DNA from: an uncultured Erysipelotrichaceae bacterium | Lineage (GTDB): Bacteria; Bacillota_I; Bacilli_A; Erysipelotrichales; Erysipelotrichaceae | DNA: 43,711 bases | NCBI GenBank assembly: GCA_934725085.1 | Contig: CAKVAL010000011.1 | Coordinates: forward strand, 1 to 43,711 | Direction: 5' to 3' | Part shown: one piece after another, positions 1 to 8,393 of the stretch | Numbering within the stretch: the stretch's first letter is position 1 | How the letters are laid out: each line of letters opens with the position of its first letter | Notes under the pieces: model-generated | What the model was told of the DNA's origin: nothing | The model's input: only the letters and a program-made list of their open reading frames with translations | The model's database searches: none | Position numbers and translations under genes: made by a program

Positions 1-47
1 GCAGATACATTTGTTCAAGTAACATTTGCATCGCTTAGGGTAAGATA

Positions 48-67
48 CCCCGGGTCTTGACCCGGGG
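48..67. repeat. GC-only perfect inverted repeat (hairpin)
   Basis: Arms CCCCGGGTC (48-56) and GACCCGGGG (59-67) are perfect complements around a 2-nt loop, and 18 of the 20 bases are G or C in otherwise AT-rich DNA. The hairpin sits exactly where the kinase reading frame changes: frame 1 (positions 1-57) encodes a PAS-like strand, and frame 3 carries the rest of the protein from about position 69. It could be a small insertion or an assembly artefact. Confidence 0.85.
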
Positions 68-1784
68 AGATTCATTATATAAAGATGAAAAAGTTTTCTA
101 TATTCTTTTAGGCTACCGTTTTGTTGATGATATCCTTGTTAAGGAAAAGGCTATTCAGGAACAATTAGAGGATGCTTTGGATAAGACTAAGAAACAAAAT
201 GAAATCATTTCAGCTATCACAAAGACTTTTAATGCGATTTATCGTGTTGATATTATAAATGATGTGATTGAGGAGATTGCTAGTGATGATATATCGCATC
301 AATTGAAAAAAGATGTTACTAGCGCTTCTGAACAATTTAATTTTGTTTGTGACAATTTAATAGCTCCTGAATATCGTGAATTAGTAAGACCTTTCATGGA
401 TGTTAAAACTTTAGGGGAAAGACTAAAAGATGAAGAGTTTGTTACTACTGAATATAAGATGAATGATGGTAACTGGCATCGTATGCGTTTTGTCGCAAAA
501 AGAAGAGATGAAAATGGAAGACTAACTCATGTCTTATGTTTGATTAGAATTATCAGTGACACCAAGAGAACTGAGGAGAACTTATATTTTGAGGCTGAAC
601 AGGCTAAGAAAGAAGTTGATATGAAAACTCAATTCTTAAAGACAATGAGCCATGATATTCGTACTCCTTTAAATGGTCTTATCGGTATGGTTAAGATGGC
701 TGAACAATATTCTGATGATGTTGTTATGCAAGGACAATTAAGAAATAAGGCTCAGAAGTCTTTAGAATATCTAGTTTCTTTAGTCAATGATGTTTTGGAT
801 ATGAATAAGCTACAAAGTGGTGATCTGAAGGATCATCAATTGACTTTTGATTCTATGAATTTTTTAAGAGAAATAAATCGTATTTATTATGATAAGGCTG
901 CTGAAAAGAATATTAAGTATGTTGTTGATTGGGATAAGAATAACTTTAAACATTCAATTTTAATTGGCAATCCTGTATATCTGGGTAGGGCTTTATCTAA
1001 TATTGCTAGTAATGCGGTAAAATTTTCTCCAAGTGGTAGTACGATTACTGTTTGGGGATATGAAGAGCCAATAGATGATAAGCATGTTCTTTATACTTTG
1101 TATTGTAAAGATGAGGGCGTTGGTATGAGTGAGGACTTTATTAAGCATGCCTTTGATATGTTCTCACAACAGAATCAAACAAGTAGAACTAATTATGAGG
1201 GAAGTGGTCTTGGTTTAGCTATTTCTAAGAAATTGATTGAAAGAATGGGTGGTAGTATTAAGTTTGAAAGTAAGAAGGGCGTTGGTACAACTGCTATTAT
1301 AAAGATTCCTTTTGAGTTAGGTAATATGGATATTATTGGAAATATCGATTATGAAAATGTTCCTACTAAGGGAGTACATGCATTACTTGTAGATGATAAT
1401 GAATTGAATATTGAAATCGCAAAGTTCTTCTTAGAAGACAACGGCATGGAAGTAACTTGTGCTTATGATGGCAAAGAAGCTGTTGAAATATTTGAGAAGT
1501 CAGAAGAAGGTTATTTTGGAGTTATCTATATGGATATTCTAATGCCTAATATGAATGGCTTGGATGCTACAAGAGAGATTCGAGCCCTAAATAGAAAAGA
1601 TGCTAAGAAGGTGCCTATAATTGCAGTATCAGCTAATACTTTCTCTGATGATGTCTTTGAAAGTAGAATGGCAGGTATGAATAAGCATCTAGGCAAACCA
1701 TTAGATGAAGAGAAGATGATCAAGGCTTATAAACAGTGTGCTGTTTTAAGTGAAGAGCCTATTAAATTAAATGGAGACTTATAA
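57..1784 (+). CDS. Hybrid sensor histidine kinase / response regulator, 5' end missing and frame-interrupted
   Basis: A cytoplasmic part of a hybrid two-component kinase. In order: the end of one PAS-like domain with a coiled linker (residues 10-50), a second PAS-like domain (about 60-170), a HisKA dimerisation domain with phospho-acceptor His199 in MSHDIRTPLNG, an HATPase domain (N box near SNIASNAVKF, G1 DEGVGM, G2 GSGLGLAI), and a receiver domain with phospho-acceptor Asp493 in YMDILMP and the conserved Lys in GKPLDEEK. The TTG at 57 lies inside the GC hairpin and has no SD, so it is not a believable start. Positions 1-39 in frame 1 read ADTFVQVTFASLR, which continues naturally into DSLYKDEKVFYILLGYRF if about 29 nt are skipped. 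The sensor and membrane part would lie upstream of the window. Input signal and output are unknown; no effector domain follows the receiver. Confidence 0.85.
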   Translation: MTRGDSLYKDEKVFYILLGYRFVDDILVKEKAIQEQLEDALDKTKKQNEIISAITKTFNAIYRVDIINDVIEEIASDDISHQLKKDVTSASEQFNFVCDNLIAPEYRELVRPFMDVKTLGERLKDEEFVTTEYKMNDGNWHRMRFVAKRRDENGRLTHVLCLIRIISDTKRTEENLYFEAEQAKKEVDMKTQFLKTMSHDIRTPLNGLIGMVKMAEQYSDDVVMQGQLRNKAQKSLEYLVSLVNDVLDMNKLQSGDLKDHQLTFDSMNFLREINRIYYDKAAEKNIKYVVDWDKNNFKHSILIGNPVYLGRALSNIASNAVKFSPSGSTITVWGYEEPIDDKHVLYTLYCKDEGVGMSEDFIKHAFDMFSQQNQTSRTNYEGSGLGLAISKKLIERMGGSIKFESKKGVGTTAIIKIPFELGNMDIIGNIDYENVPTKGVHALLVDDNELNIEIAKFFLEDNGMEVTCAYDGKEAVEIFEKSEEGYFGVIYMDILMPNMNGLDATREIRALNRKDAKKVPIIAVSANTFSDDVFESRMAGMNKHLGKPLDEEKMIKAYKQCAVLSEEPIKLNGDL

Positions 1785-1789
1785 GGATT

Positions 1790-1812
1790 AACCGAGTAAT
1801 AACGGTTTTTCT
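1790..1812 (+). terminator. Short hairpin terminator after the hybrid kinase
   Basis: AACCG (1790-1794) pairs with CGGTT (1803-1807), followed by a T-rich tract. The 5-bp stem is weak, but its placement just after the stop codon fits an intrinsic terminator. Confidence 0.5.
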
Positions 1813-1822
1813 TATATTTACT

Positions 1823-1831
1823 TGATACAAT
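1823..1831 (+). promoter_or_regulatory. Extended -10 promoter TGATACAAT
   Basis: TGA followed by TACAAT matches an extended -10 (TGnTATAAT, one mismatch). It lies 25 nt before the ATG at 1857 and just after a terminator. No convincing -35 is visible. Confidence 0.5.
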
Positions 1832-1856
1832 GTAGTTAATAAAAAGACGAGGTAAT

Positions 1857-2459
1857 ATGGAATATACACAAATCAAAATTAGTAGTCAAGATGATCCTAA
1901 AAGATTTTATAGAGTGCTAGCTGTTAAAGGTGATCCTGATTTATTAACACTTGGAGCACTTATTGGCTGTAGTATCAACGCTTGGTTTGAACATGCTTAT
2001 TTATTTAGAATCAAAGGTCAAAGGGAAGCATATGCTTTTGATAGTTGGGAAGATGAATATTTTTTGCCAATGAGTAAGTATCATTTATCAGATTTAGGAG
2101 ATAAATTTGAGTATTGTTATGATACTGGCGAAAACTATGATTTTGATTGTAAAGTCATGAAGCGCAAAGTTAATGCTTATTACGAAGATGAAGAAGAAGC
2201 TGATTTAGCTTTTGTGGTAAAGGGTGCAGGACAGGGGATCTTTGAAAATGATCACTACACCATGTGGCGTTATTTTGATGGCTTGATAGATCCAAATTCT
2301 AATGAAGAAAACGACGAACAGCGCCTTCCTATGAACATGGAATTTGAGACTTATGGTGATTTTGACAAACCACTTGATTTAGAAGATTATGAATATAGTG
2401 ATTTTTATATTGAAGAATTAATAAAAAGTTGGGAATTAGGAAGCGAACTACTGGGATAA
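1857..2459 (+). CDS. IS1096 passenger TnpR-like / pRiA4b ORF3-like protein
   Basis: 200 residues resembling the plasmid pRiA4b ORF3 family (often named 'IS1096 element passenger TnpR family protein'). Supporting features are the N-terminal IKISSQDDPKRFYRVLAVKGD strand pattern, a central F-YCYDTGENYDF segment that matches the family's YxYDxGDxW region, and VVKGAGQGIFEND, which matches the family's G-G-G-ED motif. The family occurs both in mobile elements and as ordinary chromosomal genes, and its biochemical role is not established. There is no transposase beside it, so the name should not be read as evidence of a mobile element. SD GACGAGG lies 5-11 nt before the ATG. The pilin gene follows after 1 nt, so the two are probably co-transcribed. 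The C-terminal third is very acidic. Confidence 0.7.
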   Translation: MEYTQIKISSQDDPKRFYRVLAVKGDPDLLTLGALIGCSINAWFEHAYLFRIKGQREAYAFDSWEDEYFLPMSKYHLSDLGDKFEYCYDTGENYDFDCKVMKRKVNAYYEDEEEADLAFVVKGAGQGIFENDHYTMWRYFDGLIDPNSNEENDEQRLPMNMEFETYGDFDKPLDLEDYEYSDFYIEELIKSWELGSELLG

Positions 2460-2460
2460 T

Positions 2461-3051
2461 ATGCTAAATAAAAAGAAGGGTTTTACATTAGCTGAACTGT
2501 TGATTGTTATAGCTATTATAGGTGTACTAGTTGGTATTGCGATTCCTGTTTTAAATTCTCAATTAGAAAAGTCTAGAAAAGCTAAGGACTTGCATACTGC
2601 TAGATCTATCGAATCAGTACTTGCAACAGCTGTTAATGATGGGACTATTGAATTAGCACCAGCTGATAAAGCTAATCAAGCTTCTGGTGTTTGGGTGATT
2701 GTTGCTCGTGATGAGAATAGTTGGCCTGAAGGTTATGATTCAACTAGACAATATAATACTTATTTTTGTGGTGCCAATCAAGCTATAAAAATTAATGGGG
2801 TGAATGCTAACTCGGATTATAGAGTATTTAATAACGAACTTAATAGTATCTTAAACAGTGCTGGATTTAGTAGTGATATTAAAGTTACTAGTAACAATAA
2901 AAATGGTGATTCTTGGGATTGGATAGTTATAGAGATTGCTTATATGGATGGAGAAGTTGTAAGTAGAATATTTAGTGGTTTTAAGAATGAAACTTCTAAT
3001 ATGTATGCTTTAAAAAATAAGGTTACTAATATAGAAGGAATGATTGGTTAA
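2461..3051 (+). CDS. Type IV prepilin-like protein (pseudopilin)
   Basis: 196 residues with a textbook class III signal: a basic leader MLNKKKG, then FTLAELLIVIAIIGVLVGIA. Cleavage by a prepilin peptidase is expected after Gly7, leaving Phe+1 and the conserved Glu+5. A single hydrophobic N-terminal helix (about 8-30) is followed by a polar globular domain rich in Asn, Ser and Trp with no recognised fold. The start has no good SD and follows the previous stop by 1 nt, suggesting translational coupling. No pilus ATPase, platform protein or peptidase gene is present in the window, so it must rely on machinery encoded elsewhere (competence or a type IV pilus). The exact role is unknown. Confidence 0.85.
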   Translation: MLNKKKGFTLAELLIVIAIIGVLVGIAIPVLNSQLEKSRKAKDLHTARSIESVLATAVNDGTIELAPADKANQASGVWVIVARDENSWPEGYDSTRQYNTYFCGANQAIKINGVNANSDYRVFNNELNSILNSAGFSSDIKVTSNNKNGDSWDWIVIEIAYMDGEVVSRIFSGFKNETSNMYALKNKVTNIEGMIG

Positions 3052-3053
3052 CT

Positions 3054-3932
3054 ATGGAATATATACAATATCCTGGAGCTTTAAAAGAATTAGATAAATT
3101 CAAAGATAAGAAAGTATATATGATAGCTGATAAAAGAAGCTATGATTCTTTTAATAATGTTAATAATTTTAAGGTAGAAATCTTTAATGGCGAATGTACT
3201 ATAGGGGAAATTGAAAAATTATCTCTTTTACTGAAAGATTATGATGTAGTTATTGGTTTTGGTGGTGGCAAGATTTTAGATGTTGCTAAGGCAGTAGCTC
3301 ATTTTAATAAGAAATATTTAATTATTATTCCAACAAGTGCTTCAAATGATGGGCCTTGTACTGCCTTGTCTGTTCTTTATCATGAAGATGGTAGTCTTGA
3401 TAGATATCTATATCTTGATAAAAATCCTGATGTAGTTTTAGTTGATACTAGTATTATTATCAAATGCCCAACAAGACTAACGATAGCTGGCATGGGTGAT
3501 GCCTTGTCTACTTATTTTGAGGCCAGAGCTAATGGTAAGATTAATGATGAGGCTAGGGAATGTTTTGATAATCTAATGAAATACGGAATAGATTCAATAT
3601 CGGGCTTTGAGAATAAAGAGATAGGTGAGTTACAAGAAATCATCATTAGAACTAATATCTATTTATCAGGAATTGGCTTTGAAAAGTGTGGTACCAATTT
3701 AGCACATGAAATTAGTTATAAATTAGATTGTCCTAAGATGCATGGTGAAAAAGTAGCCTATGGTACTTTAGTAGAGTTGTGTCATGAGACGGCTGAAGAA
3801 TTTAATGAAGTATTTAAGTGGTGTAAGAAAATAGGTTTACCGACTTCTTTAAAAGATTTGGAAATTGAAACGCTTGATTTAGGCGAAGAAATAAATAAGA
3901 GTATTTTGAAGTTGGAATTGCTAAATAAATGA
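3054..3932 (+). CDS. Short glycerol-dehydrogenase-like, iron-containing alcohol dehydrogenase family protein
   Basis: NAD-dependent dehydrogenase fold of the glycerol dehydrogenase (GldA) group. Visible are the dinucleotide-binding GFGGGKILDVAKA (69-81), the IPTSASNDGPCTALSV stretch (92-107), NPDVVLVDT (124-132) and metal ligands Asp149 (GMGDA), His218 (NLAHE) and His230 (MHGEK). GldA proteins are usually about 365 residues; this one has 292 and stops soon after GLPTSL, so most of the C-terminal helical part is missing, and the middle is also compact. The next gene begins 13 nt later, leaving no room for the missing piece in another frame. Substrate is uncertain; glycerol or a related polyol is the best guess. 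It follows the pilin gene by 2 nt without a clear SD. Confidence 0.75.
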   Translation: MEYIQYPGALKELDKFKDKKVYMIADKRSYDSFNNVNNFKVEIFNGECTIGEIEKLSLLLKDYDVVIGFGGGKILDVAKAVAHFNKKYLIIIPTSASNDGPCTALSVLYHEDGSLDRYLYLDKNPDVVLVDTSIIIKCPTRLTIAGMGDALSTYFEARANGKINDEARECFDNLMKYGIDSISGFENKEIGELQEIIIRTNIYLSGIGFEKCGTNLAHEISYKLDCPKMHGEKVAYGTLVELCHETAEEFNEVFKWCKKIGLPTSLKDLEIETLDLGEEINKSILKLELLNK

Positions 3933-3938
3933 TAGAAT
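3930..3938 (+). promoter_or_regulatory. Extended -10 TGATAGAAT, leaderless configuration
   Basis: TGA plus TAGAAT ends exactly 6 nt before the ATG at 3945, which places the expected transcription start at or next to the A of the start codon. No SD is present in that interval. The box overlaps the stop codon of the upstream gene. Confidence 0.6.
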
Positions 3939-3944
3939 TGTTTC

Positions 3945-6900
3945 ATGAGTTGGCAAGATAAATTTAATGATTGGGAATTAGAAAAGGGCAGAGATTATTT
4001 TGAAATGAATAAAGTCCTTTTTATTGACCGTGACAACAACATTTTCACTGCACAAGTTGCAGGATCAGACTATTATTCTGAATATAAAGTTACTACTGTA
4101 ATCAATAATAAGGGTGAAGTAACTGCTCAAAAATGTACCTGTCCAAGATACAGGGACAAGGGCTATTGTAAACATATAATTGCTACTTTATTTGAAATAG
4201 AAAAGGTTTTTCCTGATGTCTTAAAGGGCAGCTATAAGGATACAAGATATACTTATATTAATAATCCTAAATCAGATATTGATATTGAAAATTTAATGGG
4301 TGACTATTATATGTCTGAGGAAACTTATAAGAGGGCTAAGACTATTTGTCTAAATAAGCCTAATACGATTTTAGATAATAAGAACTTTTATGATGATGAT
4401 GTTGCCTATAATTTTTTTATTGGTAGTGGTAGAGATTATGTGAATTTTAAATTCACTGCCAATAGAATCATCTTATTTAATTGTCATTGTCAAGAATGCA
4501 TGAGACGACCTTATTATGAAAGATACAAATTGTGTGCAAATAAGGCTGCTGCCCTAATGATGGTTGAAGACTATTTTGTAGACCATAAGTTTGATAAGAC
4601 TAATAGATTAGGTCAAAACTTTTTGGATTATAGTAAGGAAAAACGTAGTTCTAATATAATGGGACGAAGTGAAAGTATTCATCTTATCCCATCTTTTACT
4701 TTTGATAGAGACAAGGATGAATATTTAATAAAGTTTAAGGCTGGTAAAGATAAGCTATTGAATATCAAAGATCTTTCTTATTTCATTGATTGTTATAAAA
4801 GAAGTGCTAAATATGATTTAAGTACTAAAGTTACTCTAGATTTTAGTAAGGATGATATAGCTGAAGATTCAAAGGCTTTATTTAAATATCTTACCGATTA
4901 TATTGAAGAATCTCATTCTTTTTACAATCATATAAATCGTAGATATTATGTGGCTAATCTCTCTTATTCTTCTATAAGTTTAGATAAAACTAGAATAGAT
5001 AAACTATTTGATTTATCTTATGGCAGGGAAGTAGAGCTAATCTATAAAGAATACGATGAAAAGGATAAATCATTGATTAACTTAAGCATTGTGAATAATG
5101 ATTTACCTATTACTATCAGTCCTGAAATTGTTAATGATAAGTTAGAGAGTGTGACGATAAGTCATCCATCTTTCTCATGTTTAAGTGGTGAAAAATATAA
5201 ATATTTAATAGGACCTAATAAGTTTTCAAGAATCTTAAATGATAATGAAATAGTTGATGTTATATATGGATTAAACGGAAATGATATCAAGATTGGTGCT
5301 AGTAATTTAGGCGATTTTTATTATGATATTTTGCCTAAATTAAAGACTTATCAAAATCTAATAATCGAAGATGAAGACAAAATAATTGAGAATGTTCCAG
5401 TGCGTCCTGTTTTTAAATTTTATTTGGATGCCTTAGAGGGAATAGTTACTTGTAAATGTGATGTTTATTATAAGGAAGATAAATATAATCTTTTAGATAA
5501 AACAGGAACTAGAGACTTTGAAAGAGAAAAAAATGTTTTAGAATACCTTTTAAATGACTTTGAAGAATATAAGGATGATGAATTATGTATTAAGAATGAT
5601 GATTGTTTATATCATCTATTAACATCCTTAAGTGAATTAAGAGAATATGGTGAAGTATTCTCTACAGCTCGTTTTGATTCTTTAGGAGTTAAAAAGAAAG
5701 TTAAGGTATCTGTTGGTGTTCGTGTTCAAAGTGACTTATTGAATCTAAATTTAATTTCCGATCTTGAAAGAGATGAACTTTTAGCTGTTTTAAGCAGCTA
5801 TAAACAAAAGAAAAAGTATCATCGACTAAGAAGTGGTGAATTCGTTGATATGAACGATAAGGACCTTGATAAGTTATTAAGCTTAAAAGAGGAAATGAAT
5901 ATCACTGATAAGAAGTTCTTAAAAGAAGATATCAAGTTACCTTCATATCGTATCTTATCTTTAAATGAAGAATTAAATGAATTTGAAAGTATTGATGTAA
6001 AAAGAGATAAACATTTTAATGATTATGTAAAACGTTTTGAGAATATCGATATCAGTTCTTATGAAGTTCCAAAAGACTTGAATGTTGATTTAAGATCTTA
6101 TCAAGTATATGGTTTTAAGTGGTTGAATGTATTATATGACTGTGGCTTTGGTGGTATTTTAGCTGATGAAATGGGTCTTGGTAAGACTTTACAGGTTATT
6201 TCTTTATTAGCTTATAGAAATAAGGAAAAGATTAAATCATTGATTGTGACACCTGCTTCGCTTGTATATAACTGGTATGCAGAATTTAATAAGTTTGCAC
6301 CTTTTATTAAAGTAGGGATGATAGTGGGCAATAAGGACGAAAGAACAACTTTATTGACTCATAAAGATGAATATGATGTCTTAATCACTTCATATGATTT
6401 ATTAAAAAGAGATATCGACTTATATTCAGATATCAGTTTTGATGTTGAAGTAATCGATGAGGCTCAATATATCAAGAATCAAACAACTGGTGCTGCAAAG
6501 GCTGTTAAGGAAATAAATAGTAAGAAGCGTTTTGCGCTTACTGGTACGCCGATTGAAAATAGATTGTCAGAACTATGGAGTATCTTTAATTACTTGATGC
6601 CTGATTATTTATATTCTTATGAATATTTTAGAAAACATTTTGAATCGCCGATTGTGAATGATGGTGATGAAGATGCTTCTAACATGTTAAAGAAGATGAT
6701 TGGTCCTTTTATCTTAAGAAGAAGAAAGATGGATGTATTAAAAGACTTGCCTGAGAAGATTGAAAGAGTCTATTATGCCAATTTCGATTCTAAACAAAAG
6801 GAAATCTATGATGCTCAGGTTATGAAAATATCTAAATTAGTAGAAAATGAGGATGATAAGGCTTTCTCTACTAGTAAGATTGCAATACTGGCGGAACTTA

Positions 6901-7475
6901 TGAAAGTAAGACAAATATGTTGTGATCCATCTTTATTATTAGAAAATTATAATGGCGGTAGTGCTAAGAAAGATACTTGTTTACAGTTGATAGAAGAATC
7001 AATTGATGGTGGTCATAAGCTATTAGTATTCTCTCAATTTACTTCAATGTTGGAGATCTTGGAAGAAGAATTAAATAAGAAGAAAATAGCTTATTATAAG
7101 ATAACGGGGGCTACTGATAAGAAAGAAAGACTAGAACTATGTAATAAGTTCAATAAGGATGATGTTAAGGTCTTCTTGATTTCTTTAAAAGCTGGTGGTA
7201 CTGGTTTAAATCTAATTGGTGCTGATATCGTTATTCATTATGATCCATGGTGGAATGAGGCTGTTATATCCCAAGCAACCGATAGAACCCATCGTATTGG
7301 ACAAACAAATACGGTTACTGTTTATAAGTTGATTGCTAAGGATACTTTGGAAGAAAAGATTTTGAAGTTACAAGAAGATAAACAGAATCTAGCTGATGAA
7401 ATCTTATCTGGTGCTAATACATCATTGAGTAGTATGTCTAAGGATGAATTGTTGGAGTTGTTAAATGGAAATTAG
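3945..7475 (+). CDS. SWIM zinc-finger SNF2-family helicase
   Basis: 1176-residue DNA-dependent ATPase/translocase of the Swi2/Snf2 group. An N-terminal SWIM zinc finger has C64-x-C66...C75-x-H77 (CTCPRYRDKGYCKH). A second Cys cluster (CHCQECM...C, about 178-200) may bind another metal. A long middle region (about 210-700) has no motif I recognise. The C-terminal motor has motif I DEMGLGKT (near 741), motif II DEAQ (near 838), motif III LTGTPIENR and motif VI QATDRTHRIGQ (near 1110). DEAQ rather than DEAH is common in this subfamily. Bacterial SWIM-SNF2 proteins are widespread but poorly understood; a role in DNA or transcription-complex remodelling is inferred. No SD; a -10 box directly precedes the ATG. 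The GNAT gene overlaps its 3' end by 11 nt. Confidence 0.92.
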   Translation: MSWQDKFNDWELEKGRDYFEMNKVLFIDRDNNIFTAQVAGSDYYSEYKVTTVINNKGEVTAQKCTCPRYRDKGYCKHIIATLFEIEKVFPDVLKGSYKDTRYTYINNPKSDIDIENLMGDYYMSEETYKRAKTICLNKPNTILDNKNFYDDDVAYNFFIGSGRDYVNFKFTANRIILFNCHCQECMRRPYYERYKLCANKAAALMMVEDYFVDHKFDKTNRLGQNFLDYSKEKRSSNIMGRSESIHLIPSFTFDRDKDEYLIKFKAGKDKLLNIKDLSYFIDCYKRSAKYDLSTKVTLDFSKDDIAEDSKALFKYLTDYIEESHSFYNHINRRYYVANLSYSSISLDKTRIDKLFDLSYGREVELIYKEYDEKDKSLINLSIVNNDLPITISPEIVNDKLESVTISHPSFSCLSGEKYKYLIGPNKFSRILNDNEIVDVIYGLNGNDIKIGASNLGDFYYDILPKLKTYQNLIIEDEDKIIENVPVRPVFKFYLDALEGIVTCKCDVYYKEDKYNLLDKTGTRDFEREKNVLEYLLNDFEEYKDDELCIKNDDCLYHLLTSLSELREYGEVFSTARFDSLGVKKKVKVSVGVRVQSDLLNLNLISDLERDELLAVLSSYKQKKKYHRLRSGEFVDMNDKDLDKLLSLKEEMNITDKKFLKEDIKLPSYRILSLNEELNEFESIDVKRDKHFNDYVKRFENIDISSYEVPKDLNVDLRSYQVYGFKWLNVLYDCGFGGILADEMGLGKTLQVISLLAYRNKEKIKSLIVTPASLVYNWYAEFNKFAPFIKVGMIVGNKDERTTLLTHKDEYDVLITSYDLLKRDIDLYSDISFDVEVIDEAQYIKNQTTGAAKAVKEINSKKRFALTGTPIENRLSELWSIFNYLMPDYLYSYEYFRKHFESPIVNDGDEDASNMLKKMIGPFILRRRKMDVLKDLPEKIERVYYANFDSKQKEIYDAQVMKISKLVENEDDKAFSTSKIAILAELMKVRQICCDPSLLLENYNGGSAKKDTCLQLIEESIDGGHKLLVFSQFTSMLEILEEELNKKKIAYYKITGATDKKERLELCNKFNKDDVKVFLISLKAGGTGLNLIGADIVIHYDPWWNEAVISQATDRTHRIGQTNTVTVYKLIAKDTLEEKILKLQEDKQNLADEILSGANTSLSSMSKDELLELLNGN

Positions 7476-7941
7476 AAGAGGAAAACAAGAGGATATTGAT
7501 AAGATCTTATCTTTACTTAACCAGGTATTAGAAATACATGCAAACATTAGGCCTGATATCTTTATATCGGGTAAGACTAAGTATACAAGGGATATGTTAC
7601 TAGATATGTTGACGGATGATAATAATCCTATTTATGTAGTTGATGAAAATGGTGTTGTGGCTTATGCCTTTTGTAAAATAAAGGAAGCGCCTTTTTCAAC
7701 TACCATGCACCAAAACAAGGAGTTATTTATTGATGACTTATGTGTTGATGAAAGTCAAAGAGGAAAAGGAACTGGTAAGTTATTATTTGATTTTTTAGCG
7801 AAAGAAGCTAAAAGAATAGGCTGCTATGAGCTCACCCTTAATGTTTGGGAAGGAAATGATAGTGCTAAAGCCTTCTATGATAAAATGGGGATGAAGGTAA
7901 AAGAATATACAATGGAATATATCTTGAAGGAGGAAAAATAA
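7465..7941 (+). CDS. GNAT family N-acetyltransferase
   Basis: 158 residues with the GNAT layout: an N-terminal strand-helix (MEIRRGKQEDIDKILSLLNQ), a core strand LFIDDLCVDESQRGKGTGKLL carrying the acetyl-CoA pyrophosphate-binding R/Q-x-x-G-x-G/A pattern at about 98-105, and the C-terminal NVWEGNDSAKAFYDKMGM motif typical of Rim-type acetyltransferases. Substrate is not predictable. The ATG lies inside the 3' end of the SNF2 gene (11-nt overlap), so translation is probably coupled. The stop TAA overlaps the start of the next gene (TAATG). Confidence 0.9.
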   Translation: MEIRRGKQEDIDKILSLLNQVLEIHANIRPDIFISGKTKYTRDMLLDMLTDDNNPIYVVDENGVVAYAFCKIKEAPFSTTMHQNKELFIDDLCVDESQRGKGTGKLLFDFLAKEAKRIGCYELTLNVWEGNDSAKAFYDKMGMKVKEYTMEYILKEEK

Positions 7942-8393
7942 TGAAACTTGCAGCTGCATTAATTGAAAGAGCTGATCTACAAACTAGATTAACTCAATTA
8001 CAGACTAGACTTTTAAATAATGCGAAGGTCCAAGAGGGCGTAAAGCCCAATGAGGATCCTAAGGATTTATTAAAAGAGCTTGATGAAATTAGTAAGCAAA
8101 TTGAAGATTATATTTATCGCATTAATATGACTAATGCGGCTACTTTGGTTGATGAAACACCTTTAACTTCATTACTTGCTAAAAAGGATGTCTTAACTAA
8201 GAAGATTTCTATTTTAAGAGCTTTCTTAAATGAAAGCAGTGCTTTAGTTGACCGTTATTCTTTAAAAGAAATTAAGATTGATAGTACTGTTGATGTTGCC
8301 AAGCTTCAAAAAAATCTTGACGCTTTGAGTAAGGAATTAAGATTACTTGATCAAAAGATTCAAGAAATTAATTGGACAACTGATCTAATTTAA
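7941..8393 (+). CDS. DIP1984 family protein (septicolysin-like)
   Basis: 150 residues, strongly helical and probably coiled-coil. It matches the DIP1984 family by its opening KLAAALIERADLQTRL, NAKVQEGVKPNEDP (about 28-41) and the INMTNAATLVDETPL segment. Some relatives are annotated septicolysin after a clostridial entry, but no toxin signal, secretion signal or membrane segment is present and a cytoplasmic role seems more likely. Function unknown. A strong SD (AAGGAGG) lies 8-14 nt before the ATG, and the start overlaps the stop of the acetyltransferase gene. It is the last gene before a 170-nt gap. Confidence 0.8.
   Translation: MKLAAALIERADLQTRLTQLQTRLLNNAKVQEGVKPNEDPKDLLKELDEISKQIEDYIYRINMTNAATLVDETPLTSLLAKKDVLTKKISILRAFLNESSALVDRYSLKEIKIDSTVDVAKLQKNLDALSKELRLLDQKIQEINWTTDLI

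Noticed and set aside
1526..1723. Open frame on the - strand inside the kinase receiver domain
   Set aside because: Antisense shadow of a strongly conserved coding region, with no promoter or SD.
1857..2459. Transposon based on the 'IS1096 passenger' name
   Set aside because: No transposase, inverted repeats or target duplication are visible; the family is common in chromosomes.
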